Below, one piece after another: positions 1-9,110 of a stretch of DNA of 64,000 bases (positions are counted from its first letter, which is position 1; every line of letters starts with the position of its first letter). Location of the stretch: contig CP136063.1 in the NCBI GenBank assembly GCA_032622095.1, positions 204,647,934 through 204,711,933 of the forward strand. The letters are read 5' to 3'. The notes under the pieces were generated by a model. The model did not search any database. It saw nothing but the letters and a program-made list of their open reading frames with translations, and was not told where the DNA came from. This DNA is from Siphonodentalium dalli (lineage: Eukaryota; Mollusca; Scaphopoda; Gadilida; Siphonodentaliidae). The position numbers were made by a program, and so were the translations under genes.

Positions 1-56
1 AACAAGTATGTAGTACCATAAAGTTTCTTAACGACGACAGCTCTAGATTTTCTTTA

Positions 57-420
57 CCCTGTGCCAATGCATTCTCTTATATATGCGAGTCGACCATAGG
101 TCGCCTCGCATATATAAGAGAATGCATTGGCCTAACAATTTTTTATCATTTTTTTTAATAAATGTTTCTGACAATTTTTAGGACATACAAAAAATATCCA
201 TTACCCTGCAGGGAGCCCCACACATATATAGAAGCATATAGAAGAGTGTCGTCTGCTCATGTTTGTCTGGGGCTCTGTATGGGTGAAATTATAAAATTGT
301 TAAAGAATACAAGAAAAAATTATTAAAATTGTAAAAAATTGTTAGGCCAATGCATTCTCTTATATATGCGAGGCGACCTATGGTCGACTCGCATATATAA
401 GAGAATGCATTGGCACAGGG
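57..420. mobile_element. Double-hairpin MITE-like element (copy A)
   Basis: The element begins CCCTGTGCCAATGC and ends with the reverse complement, so it has inverted termini. Each terminus is itself a 67-bp near-perfect palindrome (64-130 and 347-413): a 26-bp stem, one mismatch, five more pairs (CGACC/GGTCG) and a 3-nt loop. The two palindromes are inverted copies of each other. They are joined by an AT-rich spacer with CAATTTTTT-like stretches and a central part around 190-290. No transposase reading frame is present. The flanks TTTA and TAAA are symmetrical, so the true end could lie a few bases further out. Copies at 861, 40777, 45610 and 62280 share the module. The superfamily of this copy is not clear, because no TTAA duplication is visible here. 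Confidence 0.8.
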
Positions 421-860
421 TAAAAAAATCCCGACTTCCGACTGGATTTGATATGGCGGGTCACATATTCAGCTCTATATTAACGAGTTTGTTCGGAAAT
501 CTTCCGCGTATGTGACTATGTATGTTTTGAGGCACCTCTTGCCAAATTATATCACCCAATTATGGGGTTCGAACGAGCCATGTTCGTTAAAGAGAGATTC
601 GTCATAGCATGAGACTGAACTAATCATAATGGCGAAATTCAATTATGGTTAAGCATGAATCTATTAGCAACTTATCATGGCGATAGATTCGCTATATACA
701 ATGTCATGCGCAATTATAAGAATAGAAATATAATTGGGACGAATACATACCATGCAACGACATCAGATGTCGATATAACAAACGGGTTTATGCATCTCGT
801 TGTTATTTCTTCCTTTACCCTTAAATTCGATGACTGGAGCTTCCCGAAATGTTGCGAAAA
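421..860. other. No recognisable feature
   Basis: AT-rich unique-looking sequence. The open frame at 655-921 has no recognisable domain and runs into the next hairpin element, so I do not treat it as a gene. Confidence 0.5.
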
Positions 861-1081
861 CCCTGTGCCAATGCAGTCTCACATATATGCGCGTATCCCA
901 TATGGAGCCTCACATATATAAGAGAATACATTGGCCTAATAATATTTACCTTGACCTTTTAAGTCAGTGAACTATCTTATATATACAGGGCTCCCAATGG
1001 GAGACTCGCATACATAAGAGAATGCACTGGCACATGATATTTAATGCTGCACCAGCACTGCTCCCGTCGTGAAAGGGTTAA
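861..1081. mobile_element. piggyBac-like MITE with diverged double hairpin (copy B), left end lost
   Basis: CCCTGTGCCAATGC at 861 opens a diverged palindrome (868-934). A second, more decayed one ends at 1030. Beyond it, GCTCCCGTCGTGAAAGGG runs into TTAA (1078-1081). Read in reverse this is TTAA followed by CCCTTTCACGACGGGAGC, which closely matches the left end of the copy at 62236. TTAA plus a CCC-starting terminus is the piggyBac signature. The matching left TTAA end could not be found upstream, so the copy looks truncated or rearranged. Confidence 0.65.
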
Positions 1082-1875
1082 CATTTACCATATATATGTC
1101 ACTCCGTCTCTGGACCATGATATCTACTGAGATTTAAGAACTGCGCACATATATATTTGACTCCCAACAGCGCCCACGCAAAATATCATAATATTTTGAG
1201 GCGCTTACAAAAAAGTCGCTAATGTGTACCCATTGGCTTAAAGTTTACGTATTGGGGCGATGCCATATAACATTATTAACGGTATTGCATTAATCTTGGA
1301 TGCGGAGGAGTTACTCCCCCTAATGAACATACATCCTCCAGGGGTCGTCGTGTGATATTCTCTTCCGTGATAGTTTCGTCTTTCAAATTAGATTGTCTAT
1401 AATTCTGAAGGCAGTATAGGCCCGCACTATAATGTTATTTTATTTCAGGAAGGGTTTAGTCTGGGAATCGCGTGCGGTTCTCATGTCAATAATGTCACTT
1501 ACCGACGTGGTTTCTCATTAATAACACACTGCTAAACACATAGCTTCTCGGTGTGATTCGAATGCCCCCGGCAGGTTTCTACATTCTCATATATGCGGTA
1601 ACAATTAGTGATATATTTGAATATAATTTCCTGACAATACCACCACATGATATTGAGGGAAGAAAGTAAACTAAAACGCGATGGACCATCCTGTATGAAT
1701 GTAGCAGGGATGTGTCTACATACTAACTCCGTGTTGGGTGGGATGTCCACCGAACATGTTAGATTCCAGTCATTCATGTAGATTAACCCTTTTCGATACA
1801 AAATGGATCCACCCCAGCAAGTTAAGAAAGTGTACATGGGAAAGGTCTAGTATTGATTTGTAGGGATGGCAGGTA
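1082..1875. other. No recognisable feature
   Basis: No gene, repeat or RNA is evident. The minus-strand frame at 1532-1837 shows no domain and no supporting context. Confidence 0.45.
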
Positions 1876-1983
1876 ATACAGGCAGACAACAGATACTAAA
1901 AGTGCAGAAGGAGTCCTATTTTTTAGGGAAATGTTCAGATAATAAGGTCGTTTTTGATGGACTTATTATCTGAACATTTCCTA
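1876..1983. repeat. Dispersed repeat ending in a 19-bp-stem hairpin
   Basis: A perfect stem, GAAATGTTCAGATAATAAG (1928-1946) with its reverse complement at 1962-1980, encloses a 15-nt loop. The flank with GGCAGACAACAGATA (about 1880) is matched in reverse orientation at 61946-62066, where the hairpin is decayed. Two copies in opposite orientation suggest a small dispersed family, probably a foldback MITE. Confidence 0.6.
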
Positions 1984-2220
1984 CGAGATAACAATGAGTG
2001 TTTAGTATATAACATGTGCTCGAAAGATACATCAAGGCAGTTTTGCTAATTACTCACAATCCAACCAAATACTTCTTATATTTTTAATTGGTGGACATAA
2101 CACACGCCTGATAATTAATACACAAATGGCTAAGTCATGCCAATAAATTCGTTCCAAAATATTTTGATTTTTTTCAAAAGTTGACAATATCATCAGTTGA
2201 ATATATATACACACTATACT

Positions 2221-2495
2221 CTTTCACGAGAGGGCACTCTATCCACCTTCCTGGTGGGGCACCTCATCCGCCTTTCTGCGAGGGCACCCTATATCCGCCT
2301 CCATGAGAGGGCACCCTATCCACCTTCACGATATGGCACCCTATCCTCCTTCACGATAGGGCACCGCTTTCTGCGAGGGCACCCTATATCCGCCTTCACG
2401 AGAGGGCACCCTATCCGCATTCATGAGAGGGCACCCTATCCGCCTTCACGATAGGGCACCGCTTTCTTGGAGGGCACCATATCCTCCCTTGGCCA
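2221..2495 (+). repeat. ~25-bp minisatellite (GAGGGCACCCTATCCGCCTT)
   Basis: About ten imperfect units containing GAGGGCACCCTATCC alternate with shorter variants (GATAGGGCACCGCTTTCT). The GATAGGGCACCGC/GAGGGCACCCTATATCCGCC block recurs, which suggests a higher-order unit. The open frame across it is a by-product of the repeat. Confidence 0.85.
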
Positions 2496-2719
2496 ATGGG
2501 CTGGAAGTACCATGTAATGCTTCTCTGAACCTCGTGCGAACAAATATTGTTTTCTCTGGTTTGTGTATACATATTTCGACTTTTTGTCATTTTTTTTAAA
2601 TTTATATGCTCAATCGTCGAATCACAAAGGCATTAATCTCTGGTGAATAAGCTGCTTTATCGTCCTCGTATCTTCCTGGTCGCCCTACTCATAGCTGCAC
2701 ATGACGTGATCGAACCAGT

Positions 2720-3024
2720 CTCCCAGACCCCATGATCCTTGTCCGGGTATAGGTGTTAATATGTTAATATTAATATAAAGATGGTGAACATTTGTGCCCA
2801 TGCAATGAAGCAGTTGATCAGGTTCCCAGTGTTAATAAATACAAATAGCCAGAATGTTTCCTTATAGCTTTTCAGCAAGAATGTCTTGTCTATGTTTGAG
2901 GCTCTGTTGCTCATTCATTTCTATACTGGACGCTCTCTCGACCAACTCGATCGATTTTGTTTGCAAGAACTAAATGGGAGGAATGGTTGTCCTGTATTCA
3001 ATAAGGTACAATTCTAGTATAATC
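2720..3024. repeat. Interspersed repeat family R-A, copy 1
   Basis: The segment with AAAGATGGTGAACATTTG, AATGAAGCAGTTGA and CTGGACGCTCTCTCGACC is repeated at 4401-5258, where a hAT-like insertion splits it. The arrangement is collinear but diverged. No coding potential is visible, and the class is unknown. Confidence 0.7.
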
Positions 3025-3059
3025 ACCTCCTTGTTATAGGAATCTAATGGACATGGTTT

Positions 3060-3330
3060 AAATGTGCCAAAAATGGCACCGTTCGAGTCATGTATGCATG
3101 GGGAGGGTGGGGCACCAAAGCTGATACAATTATGTTCAGCACTAATTTCTACCAAATTTCAACACGTTCCTCTCCGATGATACGAGAAATCAAATCATGT
3201 GGGCTAAAGACGCCACATTTGGTGCCGTTTGGGTCAGGGATGATGAGGAGGGGCATTAACATCTATACGAATGTTTTAGTCGCCGATATCCACCTAAGTA
3301 ATATATAGCCATCTCCATAATTCGTTTTAA
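3060..3330 (+). repeat. Dispersed repeat carrying the purine seed of the GATGAG satellites
   Basis: The core GAATGTTTTAGTCGCCGAT (about 3270) is followed by a TATAGCCATCTCC-like tail. Just before it lies GGGTCAGGGATGATGAGGAG (3231-3250). The same core and tail follow the long GATGAG/GATGGG arrays at 49354, 49845 and 51100, and a GTGTCAGGGATG-type stretch in reverse borders the 44.5-kb array. This copy therefore looks like the unexpanded form of those arrays. Confidence 0.65.
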
Positions 3331-3745
3331 GGATTGTTTGGCGTTCAAATTTCACAACCTCGACAATATGTATGGTGACCCAATGAAGTCACTTGAACAA
3401 TTATATCTTCTCAACTGTCATATTGATATGGGGACGAGAATCAGGGCAGAGATACATATTCTTCAAAATGAGGGACCTTGAACCGTCAGAGAATGGCATG
3501 TTAGAATGGTTCATGTATTATAACACAATTAGTCTAGCCCATTCAAGATGTTTTACACACAAAAAAAAGATACAATTAATTTTGTCAAGAGCGATGGAAA
3601 TGTATAGATGGCATGTTAAACATAGTGGACACAGTGTGCAATCAAATATAGTTTCTTCTGAATAAAGAAAACATAGCCAGCAGCACATAACTTGTCAGGA
3701 TCCTCCGATACTGGAATTTGGCAATTTTTAGAACAGATCCACAGT
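3331..3745. other. No recognisable feature
   Basis: The plus-strand frame at 3393-3665 has no recognisable domain. Confidence 0.4.
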
Positions 3746-3774
3746 CTAACCCTAACCCTAACCCTAACCCTAAC
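3746..3774 (-). repeat. Interstitial telomere-type tract (TTAGGG)~5
   Basis: CTAACCCTAACCCTAA continues for 29 bases, about 4.8 perfect copies of CCCTAA. TTAGGG is the telomere repeat of vertebrates and many invertebrates, including molluscs. The flanks are unique AT-rich sequence, so this is an internal tract rather than a chromosome end. Confidence 0.9.
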
Positions 3775-4400
3775 ATAAACAACTTAAAATCTCGCGCTGT
3801 GTCTGGCACATGTAGATGATATATGGCAATATTTATTTTAAACTAATAATAATAAGTCAGAATAGCACGGCGAACAGATGAGCACCTGGCCATCTCTTTA
3901 AAACAGCTGTATCTTCATGGGTTGTGCTAAACAGGTGTCCTCAAAATCTAATTTAACCCACTATATTTATTTATACATCTCTATGTAAAACCAAATTGTC
4001 GTCTTTTAATGTTGCGAATTAATGTGCTTATGGTGTTAATGTTTAATTAATCCCAATACAAAATATTAAGAAGAAAAAATCAAAACCAAAACAAACGTCA
4101 ATTCCAACCAAGTCGACTGCACGATTTAAAAATGAAAACTTCTGAAGTCCGCGCAGTTGTAAATAAATACTTCATTATTGGTGGAACGAATTAATCGCGA
4201 TAAACAAAAATGATAGTCACTCCGACAAGGTGAGCCACTACTTAACATCCATGTATAAGAATGACTTTTGTGATGCCATTTGGATATACAATTTATGAGA
4301 ACACGTGCAACACTTTGAGCAAATGTACTCTCTATTCCCACAAAATGTCCACATAGGAGGGTTTCATATATATCCTGGGCAACGCCATGATCTAATAAAT
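3775..4400. other. No recognisable feature
   Basis: AT-rich sequence with no recognisable gene or repeat. The minus-strand frame at 4126-4341 is not supported by any domain. Confidence 0.4.
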
Positions 4401-5258
4401 CTCACAGACTCCATGATCTTTCCGCGCGACTAGGTCTTAATATGCTAATATTAAATTAATATAAAGATGGTGAACATTTGCAATGAAGCAGTTGAGCAGG
4501 TTCCCAGTGATACTAAGTTAGAATAGCCGGGGGGGGGGAGGTCGGAACAAAATTTCAGGCACGTATGGCATTTTTTCCCTTTCGATCATTTTTTTGTACC
4601 CACCCACCCCCACCGCCAATTTTTTTTCCGTTTTCAGCAGTTTTTTCCCACCATTTTTTGACACCCACCCCCCCTTTAACACTAAAACAGAGATTTGCGG
4701 GGGGAACTTCACTGTAAACAGCTGTATATGAATTTCTGTGCATACTATTTATCATGGATGTTAACATGGACATGTAAATAGGAATGAGTCATTTTGAGGT
4801 CATTCGGCCAAAAAAACATGGCTGCCAGCGGCCATCTTGGATTTCAAAATTTGCAACAAAATACAACACGATAACTGCCTGCAGTCAGTTTACAGTTGGA
4901 ATTACATTATTTCTCTCATTCAAAGTGGGTTTGAAGCCCAACCCATTGCCAAAACACTAAACAACAAGCAGGAATTTGTTTTTTTAGTTGCGGAAAAAAT
5001 TGCTTGTTGGTGGCTTTGACCACCCACCCACCCCGGCATACGTGCCGGAAATATTTTTTTCACCCCCCCCCCCCCCCCCCCTGGAATAGCCAGAAAATTT
5101 CCTTATAACTTTTCAGCAACAACGTTGTTTGAGTCTCTCTTGGTCATTCATTTCTACACTGGACGCCCTTTCGACCACATCAATCGATATTGTTTCCAAG
5201 AACGAAATGACAGGAACGGCTGTGGTGTATTCAATAAAGTCCAATTCTAGCATAATTG
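4401..5258. repeat. Repeat family R-A, copy 2, split by an insertion
   Basis: The left part (4401-4528) and right part (5084-5258) match the two halves of 2720-3024 in the same order. They are separated exactly at the GAATAGCC duplication by a 555-bp insertion, so the insertion is younger than the repeat. Confidence 0.75.
4529..5083. mobile_element. hAT-like non-autonomous insertion with poly-G ends
   Basis: GAATAGCC occurs at 4521-4528 and again at 5084-5091, an 8-bp target duplication as made by hAT transposases. The right end read in reverse starts CAGGGGGGG, like many hAT termini. The left end starts directly with a G tract. Subterminal AGGCACGTATGG (about 4557) and GGCATACGTGCC (about 5036) are inverted. 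There is no transposase frame. The small frames on both strands inside it (4518-4773 and 4837-5019) are not protein-like. Confidence 0.75.
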
Positions 5259-5383
5259 ATCGAGTCACATAATTACACTCGCTTTCAGTTATCATCCAAT
5301 TGATCATCTCGTCGCTCTAAATAATCGCTCAATTGATATTTATCACCAGTTTATATTGGACCTGGGTGTGGTTACACATTAGT

Positions 5384-5867
5384 TTAAAGTGATATGAAAC
5401 ACTCTGGTGGTGTGGTCAAATAGAAATGGAGAATAATCTTGCTCAAAGTTGTTCTCTTTACGAATATTAATCAAATTGACACACACCGCCTTATTATATA
5501 ATAATTAAATGCAATGTCTCTCGATGCCGAAATCATTTGTGTTAGTTTATCGCTGATAGTTGCGTCCCCAATCGAGATGTAAATATTGATAATTGAGCGT
5601 AGTTCAAACGATGTTTTCTATGATTTAAACATATTTTATTATCCCTCAGTCAATAAAGAAAATACAAATAAAGATAATACAGTTGATGACATGGATGAGA
5701 GGCGATAAAGGGATCGGATGTTTTCTATGGAGTGGTATGGTCGATTTCTTTGAAATTTGCGGCATTGTTAGTCCATGTCGAATGCTACATTTACCAGGTT
5801 GGCATTGCGCCTGCGTATTAAATTATTAGTTTCCGCAATCGACCAAGTGCTTAATATGTCTTTAAGC
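5384..5867 (+). repeat. Interspersed repeat family R-B, copy 1
   Basis: It starts TTAAAGTGATATGAAACACT and ends AATATGTCTTTAAGC. Three other copies lie at 25130, 25617 and 47707. Blocks such as CTTTACGAATATTAAT, CTCTCGATG and GAGATGTAAATATT are well kept. This copy is interrupted by a 94-bp insertion at 5623-5716. There is no open frame, poly-A tail or obvious tRNA head, so its class (SINE-like or MITE) is open. Confidence 0.75.
5623..5716 (-). mobile_element. 94-bp insertion with 13-bp target duplication
   Basis: GATGTTTTCTATG is present at 5610-5622 and again at 5717-5729, where the family has it once. A 13-bp duplication fits target-primed reverse transcription. Read on the minus strand, the insert ends in ATAATAAAATATG, an A-rich end, so it may be the 3' tip of a 5'-truncated retroelement. 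Confidence 0.65.
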
Positions 5868-5980
5868 TTTCAAATGTTATTGTAAATGTGAATCCAAAAT
5901 GATTGGATAATTAAAACACTTTCTTTTCAAGATATTTTCGGCCTCATGGCCTTCATCAGCTATTATGTATAAGCAGTTTG

Positions 5981-6883
5981 CACACCGTATTACCGATCCG
6001 GATTACCACCGGTCACGATGCGGATCACTATCGGCTGAAAGTGGCAATTTGTGTAACGGTAGGTCGACTAAAACGTTAATTATATTATATATCTGAATGT
6101 AACCCACACAAAGTTTGTTGCCGCCGTCTTTCTTACATACATTAGAAAATGGCCACGCCAAGAAAATAAAAAATAATCGCCTACGATAACCTTAGAGGTA
6201 GCATATGTTACTAGGATCTAGTTGCACGTGGCCCATTATTTATCTTCATTGGCACAATACATGATGCAAATGCATGGAATTTTCTCTTATTTCTGTTGCG
6301 TATACAAGAATGTCCATAACTTTACAAAATGTCAAAATGGTTTGTCAAGTTGAATGTAAATTAAACGCGTAGTATCGATTTCCATACTCATGGGTTCCAA
6401 AAAAACAGGATGCGGATCGCTTCCGTTCATCACCTGCCGGTACAGATCCGTACCCGTTCATTTCATGGGTATCTATGTTCAAAACGTCCCAGATGGCCAC
6501 AACTCGAACATACAAACGTGTACATTAGGCGAATGACTTAGTAAATGGTCTATCTTTTCGTACCACGAGAATACCGCATAAAGAAATAAAACATGAACCA
6601 TCCATATCAGCTACTGCTCGAAATAATGAAACACAATGGTAAACATGCGTTACAAATATAAGAATAAGTGAACATATATTGTATACTTATCAGATTTATC
6701 GGCGTCCTCCGCTAGCCCATGCAGTTACTCCTATACACGAAGGGAGACAAAATTCACACCTTCCACAGAATGTAGGGCGAAAATGATCCAACTACAATGA
6801 TGCCACGTGGCACGCTTTTGTCAAAACAGCCGGTAGTGATCCGCATCGTGACCGGTGGTAATCCGGATCGGTAATACGGTGTG
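5981..6883. mobile_element. 903-bp DNA transposon remnant, 57-bp inverted termini (Transib-like?)
   Basis: CACACCGTATTACCGATCCG (5981) through 6037 is repeated in reverse complement at 6827-6883 with one mismatch seen. GTTTG flanks both sides (5976-5980 and 6884-6888), a 5-bp duplication. Transib and RAG-like transposons make 5-bp duplications and have termini that begin CAC, so this family is my best guess. CACACCG is not a close match to the CACAATG/CACAGTG heptamer, so the guess is weak. No transposase frame remains inside, hence it is non-autonomous. Confidence 0.75.
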
Positions 6884-7192
6884 GTTTGGTTACATTTCAG
6901 GCGCGGGCGTGACACACGCACATTCGCAAAACTTGTTGTTATTGACCGTCTTTGTTTACGGTGCGTGTGTGACGCCGTGTTCGTGTTACGATTTGTGTGT
7001 TATTGGGGTTTGAAACGGGTGACTCAATTTGCAGTTGACCGATCACCGAACAGGATTTAGTGTAACACAGGTGGGCTATATATGTAAATGTTATTCCTTG
7101 TTTTACAAGAATATATGTACTTTTTGTATAAAAGACCACATATGCAAGCACATTTTGGATATCTTAGCTGAGAGTAACCCTAATAGTATATA

Positions 7193-9110
7193 TTATGGAG
7201 TAATATCTAGTATTAAATGACAATATATCTTCAATTTATCCTGAAGTTGCAGCACAATAATTTTTAATTGAGAATTCAAAAATAATTGAAATACAATTTC
7301 CTTCGAGTTGTTACAGAATGCATATAGCTCAGTGTAAGATATTTTACATTTGAATAAATTTGAGGTTGTGTAAAGTATATCTTGGCATATTTTGTATTGG
7401 AAAGTTTGAAGCCCTGTATCATTAGTTATTGGTATACGCTTTTGTAAAAATGTTTGCCAGTCTGTATCACTAACTGAGATGCCAATATGCTCTTGCCATT
7501 TCCACTGTACTTGATTTGGAGTATGTATTACCTTGTCCAGAAAAAGAGGATATAGTACCTTACAAGTCTTATCATAGCTCATGCCATGAATCTCTACTCT
7601 GGCTAACGCTGTAGAGACCATGTTTCACCAGTATAAAATCTGGGAACTTTTTGATGTTCTGACAGGAAACTTTAGAACATTGAATGAACAAGTCAGGTAA
7701 AATATTTCTTTGTTAATACTTGTTCCTCAATACTCTACTTCACGTTAGGGAGTGCTCCCAGCTCAAGACGGAACGTTTTTCTGTGACTGAGCCGATATCG
7801 CAATACACGTTGAATTATTTACCCAGGAGAAATTCCATAATTGAAAGCGACGCAAAGCAAAATCGCTCACAAAGCCACTTAATTTGTGCAATTTCGAGTT
7901 GGGACTTTCACCTACAGTACATTATTAATGAATAGGTAATAACTAGTAAATATGTTCCCCGGATTATTTTTTCTACGTTATATTGTTCCCTGTCAAAACG
8001 TCAAAAAGTTCCCAGGTTTTGTACTGGTGGAATATTATCTCTTCGAGCGAAGCCAGAGTAGAGATTCATGGCATGATCTAGTCTTATCAGTGATCTTCAT
8101 AGTTCCAATAATATAAGATATTATATAAGTTAGTTTCCCCTCACACATGCTTTCGATTGTGACAGTAATGCATTTATTAATCCTTGCAGGTGGTGGACAA
8201 TGCATCAAAGTCCAGAAAACCAGATTGATTTTTCATCAAAACATTGACAAAAAATACACAATTTTTATCCATTGTGTTTCCATAGGGTTCTAAATGAGGT
8301 TAACTAATAAAATGTAAGCCTTCTTTTTTCAGATTCCAAACGGTTCCAAGTGTCTTGAATAATTGTTTTCCTGTTACTATTAAAGTATCTAGAATTTTTT
8401 CCACCCAGGATATATTCGTGGCTTTATCAACGGATTCCACAAGGGGGAATGCCATGCAGTCCTTGTTCAATTATATTAATGACAATGTTTCTCTTAATGT
8501 TTTAAATTTTTCCCGGCCATAGAAAGTTATCGATAAAAGCAATAAATTAGAATACGAACTGCTGATGATTTTACTCCTGTTGTCTTGCCAATTAGGCTTA
8601 ACTGTCTGAAAGACCAATCGTGGAGTAGGTTCTCAATTTTCTTTAGTGTATTGTTGTAATTTATTTCCACATAGTTTGTACGGAAAATGTCAATGTCTAT
8701 GTCTAGGATGGTAACTGAATGATTATGATTCCACAAAATTGATTCGTCTTTGTTTTCTCGTCACCACAACCCATTTTTGATCCAATCAAGATACAGCTTG
8801 TATGTTGTCAAAGTTAACTTTTAAGCCTGATTTTTTTTAGCAAATATGTTTATGACATTGGTGGAGCTATCGTCCGTTGTTGACAGTCATGCATAATTAC
8901 TGCCCCGAATAATCGTATAATATCTGTGAAAATATCTTTCTGTGACTGCCAAATAGTTTTTTCACTGAGTGATAGTCATCTTGGAGGAACAGGGTTATAT
9001 CATCTTATATTGTGACAAAATTAATTCGGAGGACATAACATTGCATTCCGTTTATATTTGGCTTAAACTGAACGACTCACATAATATAAGCCAACACGCT
9101 TGATGTCCAA
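7193..9110 (-). pseudogene. Decayed L1/Tx1-type LINE reverse transcriptase, 3' half
   Basis: This is a remnant of an ORF2-type polyprotein (endonuclease/reverse transcriptase) that would copy its own RNA at the target site. On the minus strand, from high to low coordinates, I read the following. At ~9050-8960 there is a degraded YADD-type catalytic box (SQY..DDITLFL with a frameshift). At ~8830-8750 there is SGLKVNFD..QAVWIGSKMG. At 8736-8527 there is KKIENLLHDWSFRQLSLIGK, the segment typical of L1-like RTs. At ~8480-8390 there is VESVDKATNISWVEKILD. At 7621-7193 there is LQTFQYKICQDILYTT, then YAFCNNSKEIVFQLF, which resembles the C-terminal zinc-binding region (one cysteine pair and the following H largely lost). 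Stops and frameshifts occur throughout. Between 7621 and 8080 the order is broken by a local inverted duplication. The assignment to the L1/Tx1 group rests on these motifs by eye. Confidence 0.75.
7579..8075. repeat. Local inverted duplication inside the L1-like remnant
   Basis: TCATGCCATGAATCTCTACT (7579) and its reverse complement (about 8055) face each other, as do GGGAACTTTTTGATGTTCTG (7641) and CAAAACGTCAAAAAGTTCCC (about 7995). The arms are about 90 bp with scattered differences. About 320 bp of other sequence lies between them. Confidence 0.7.
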
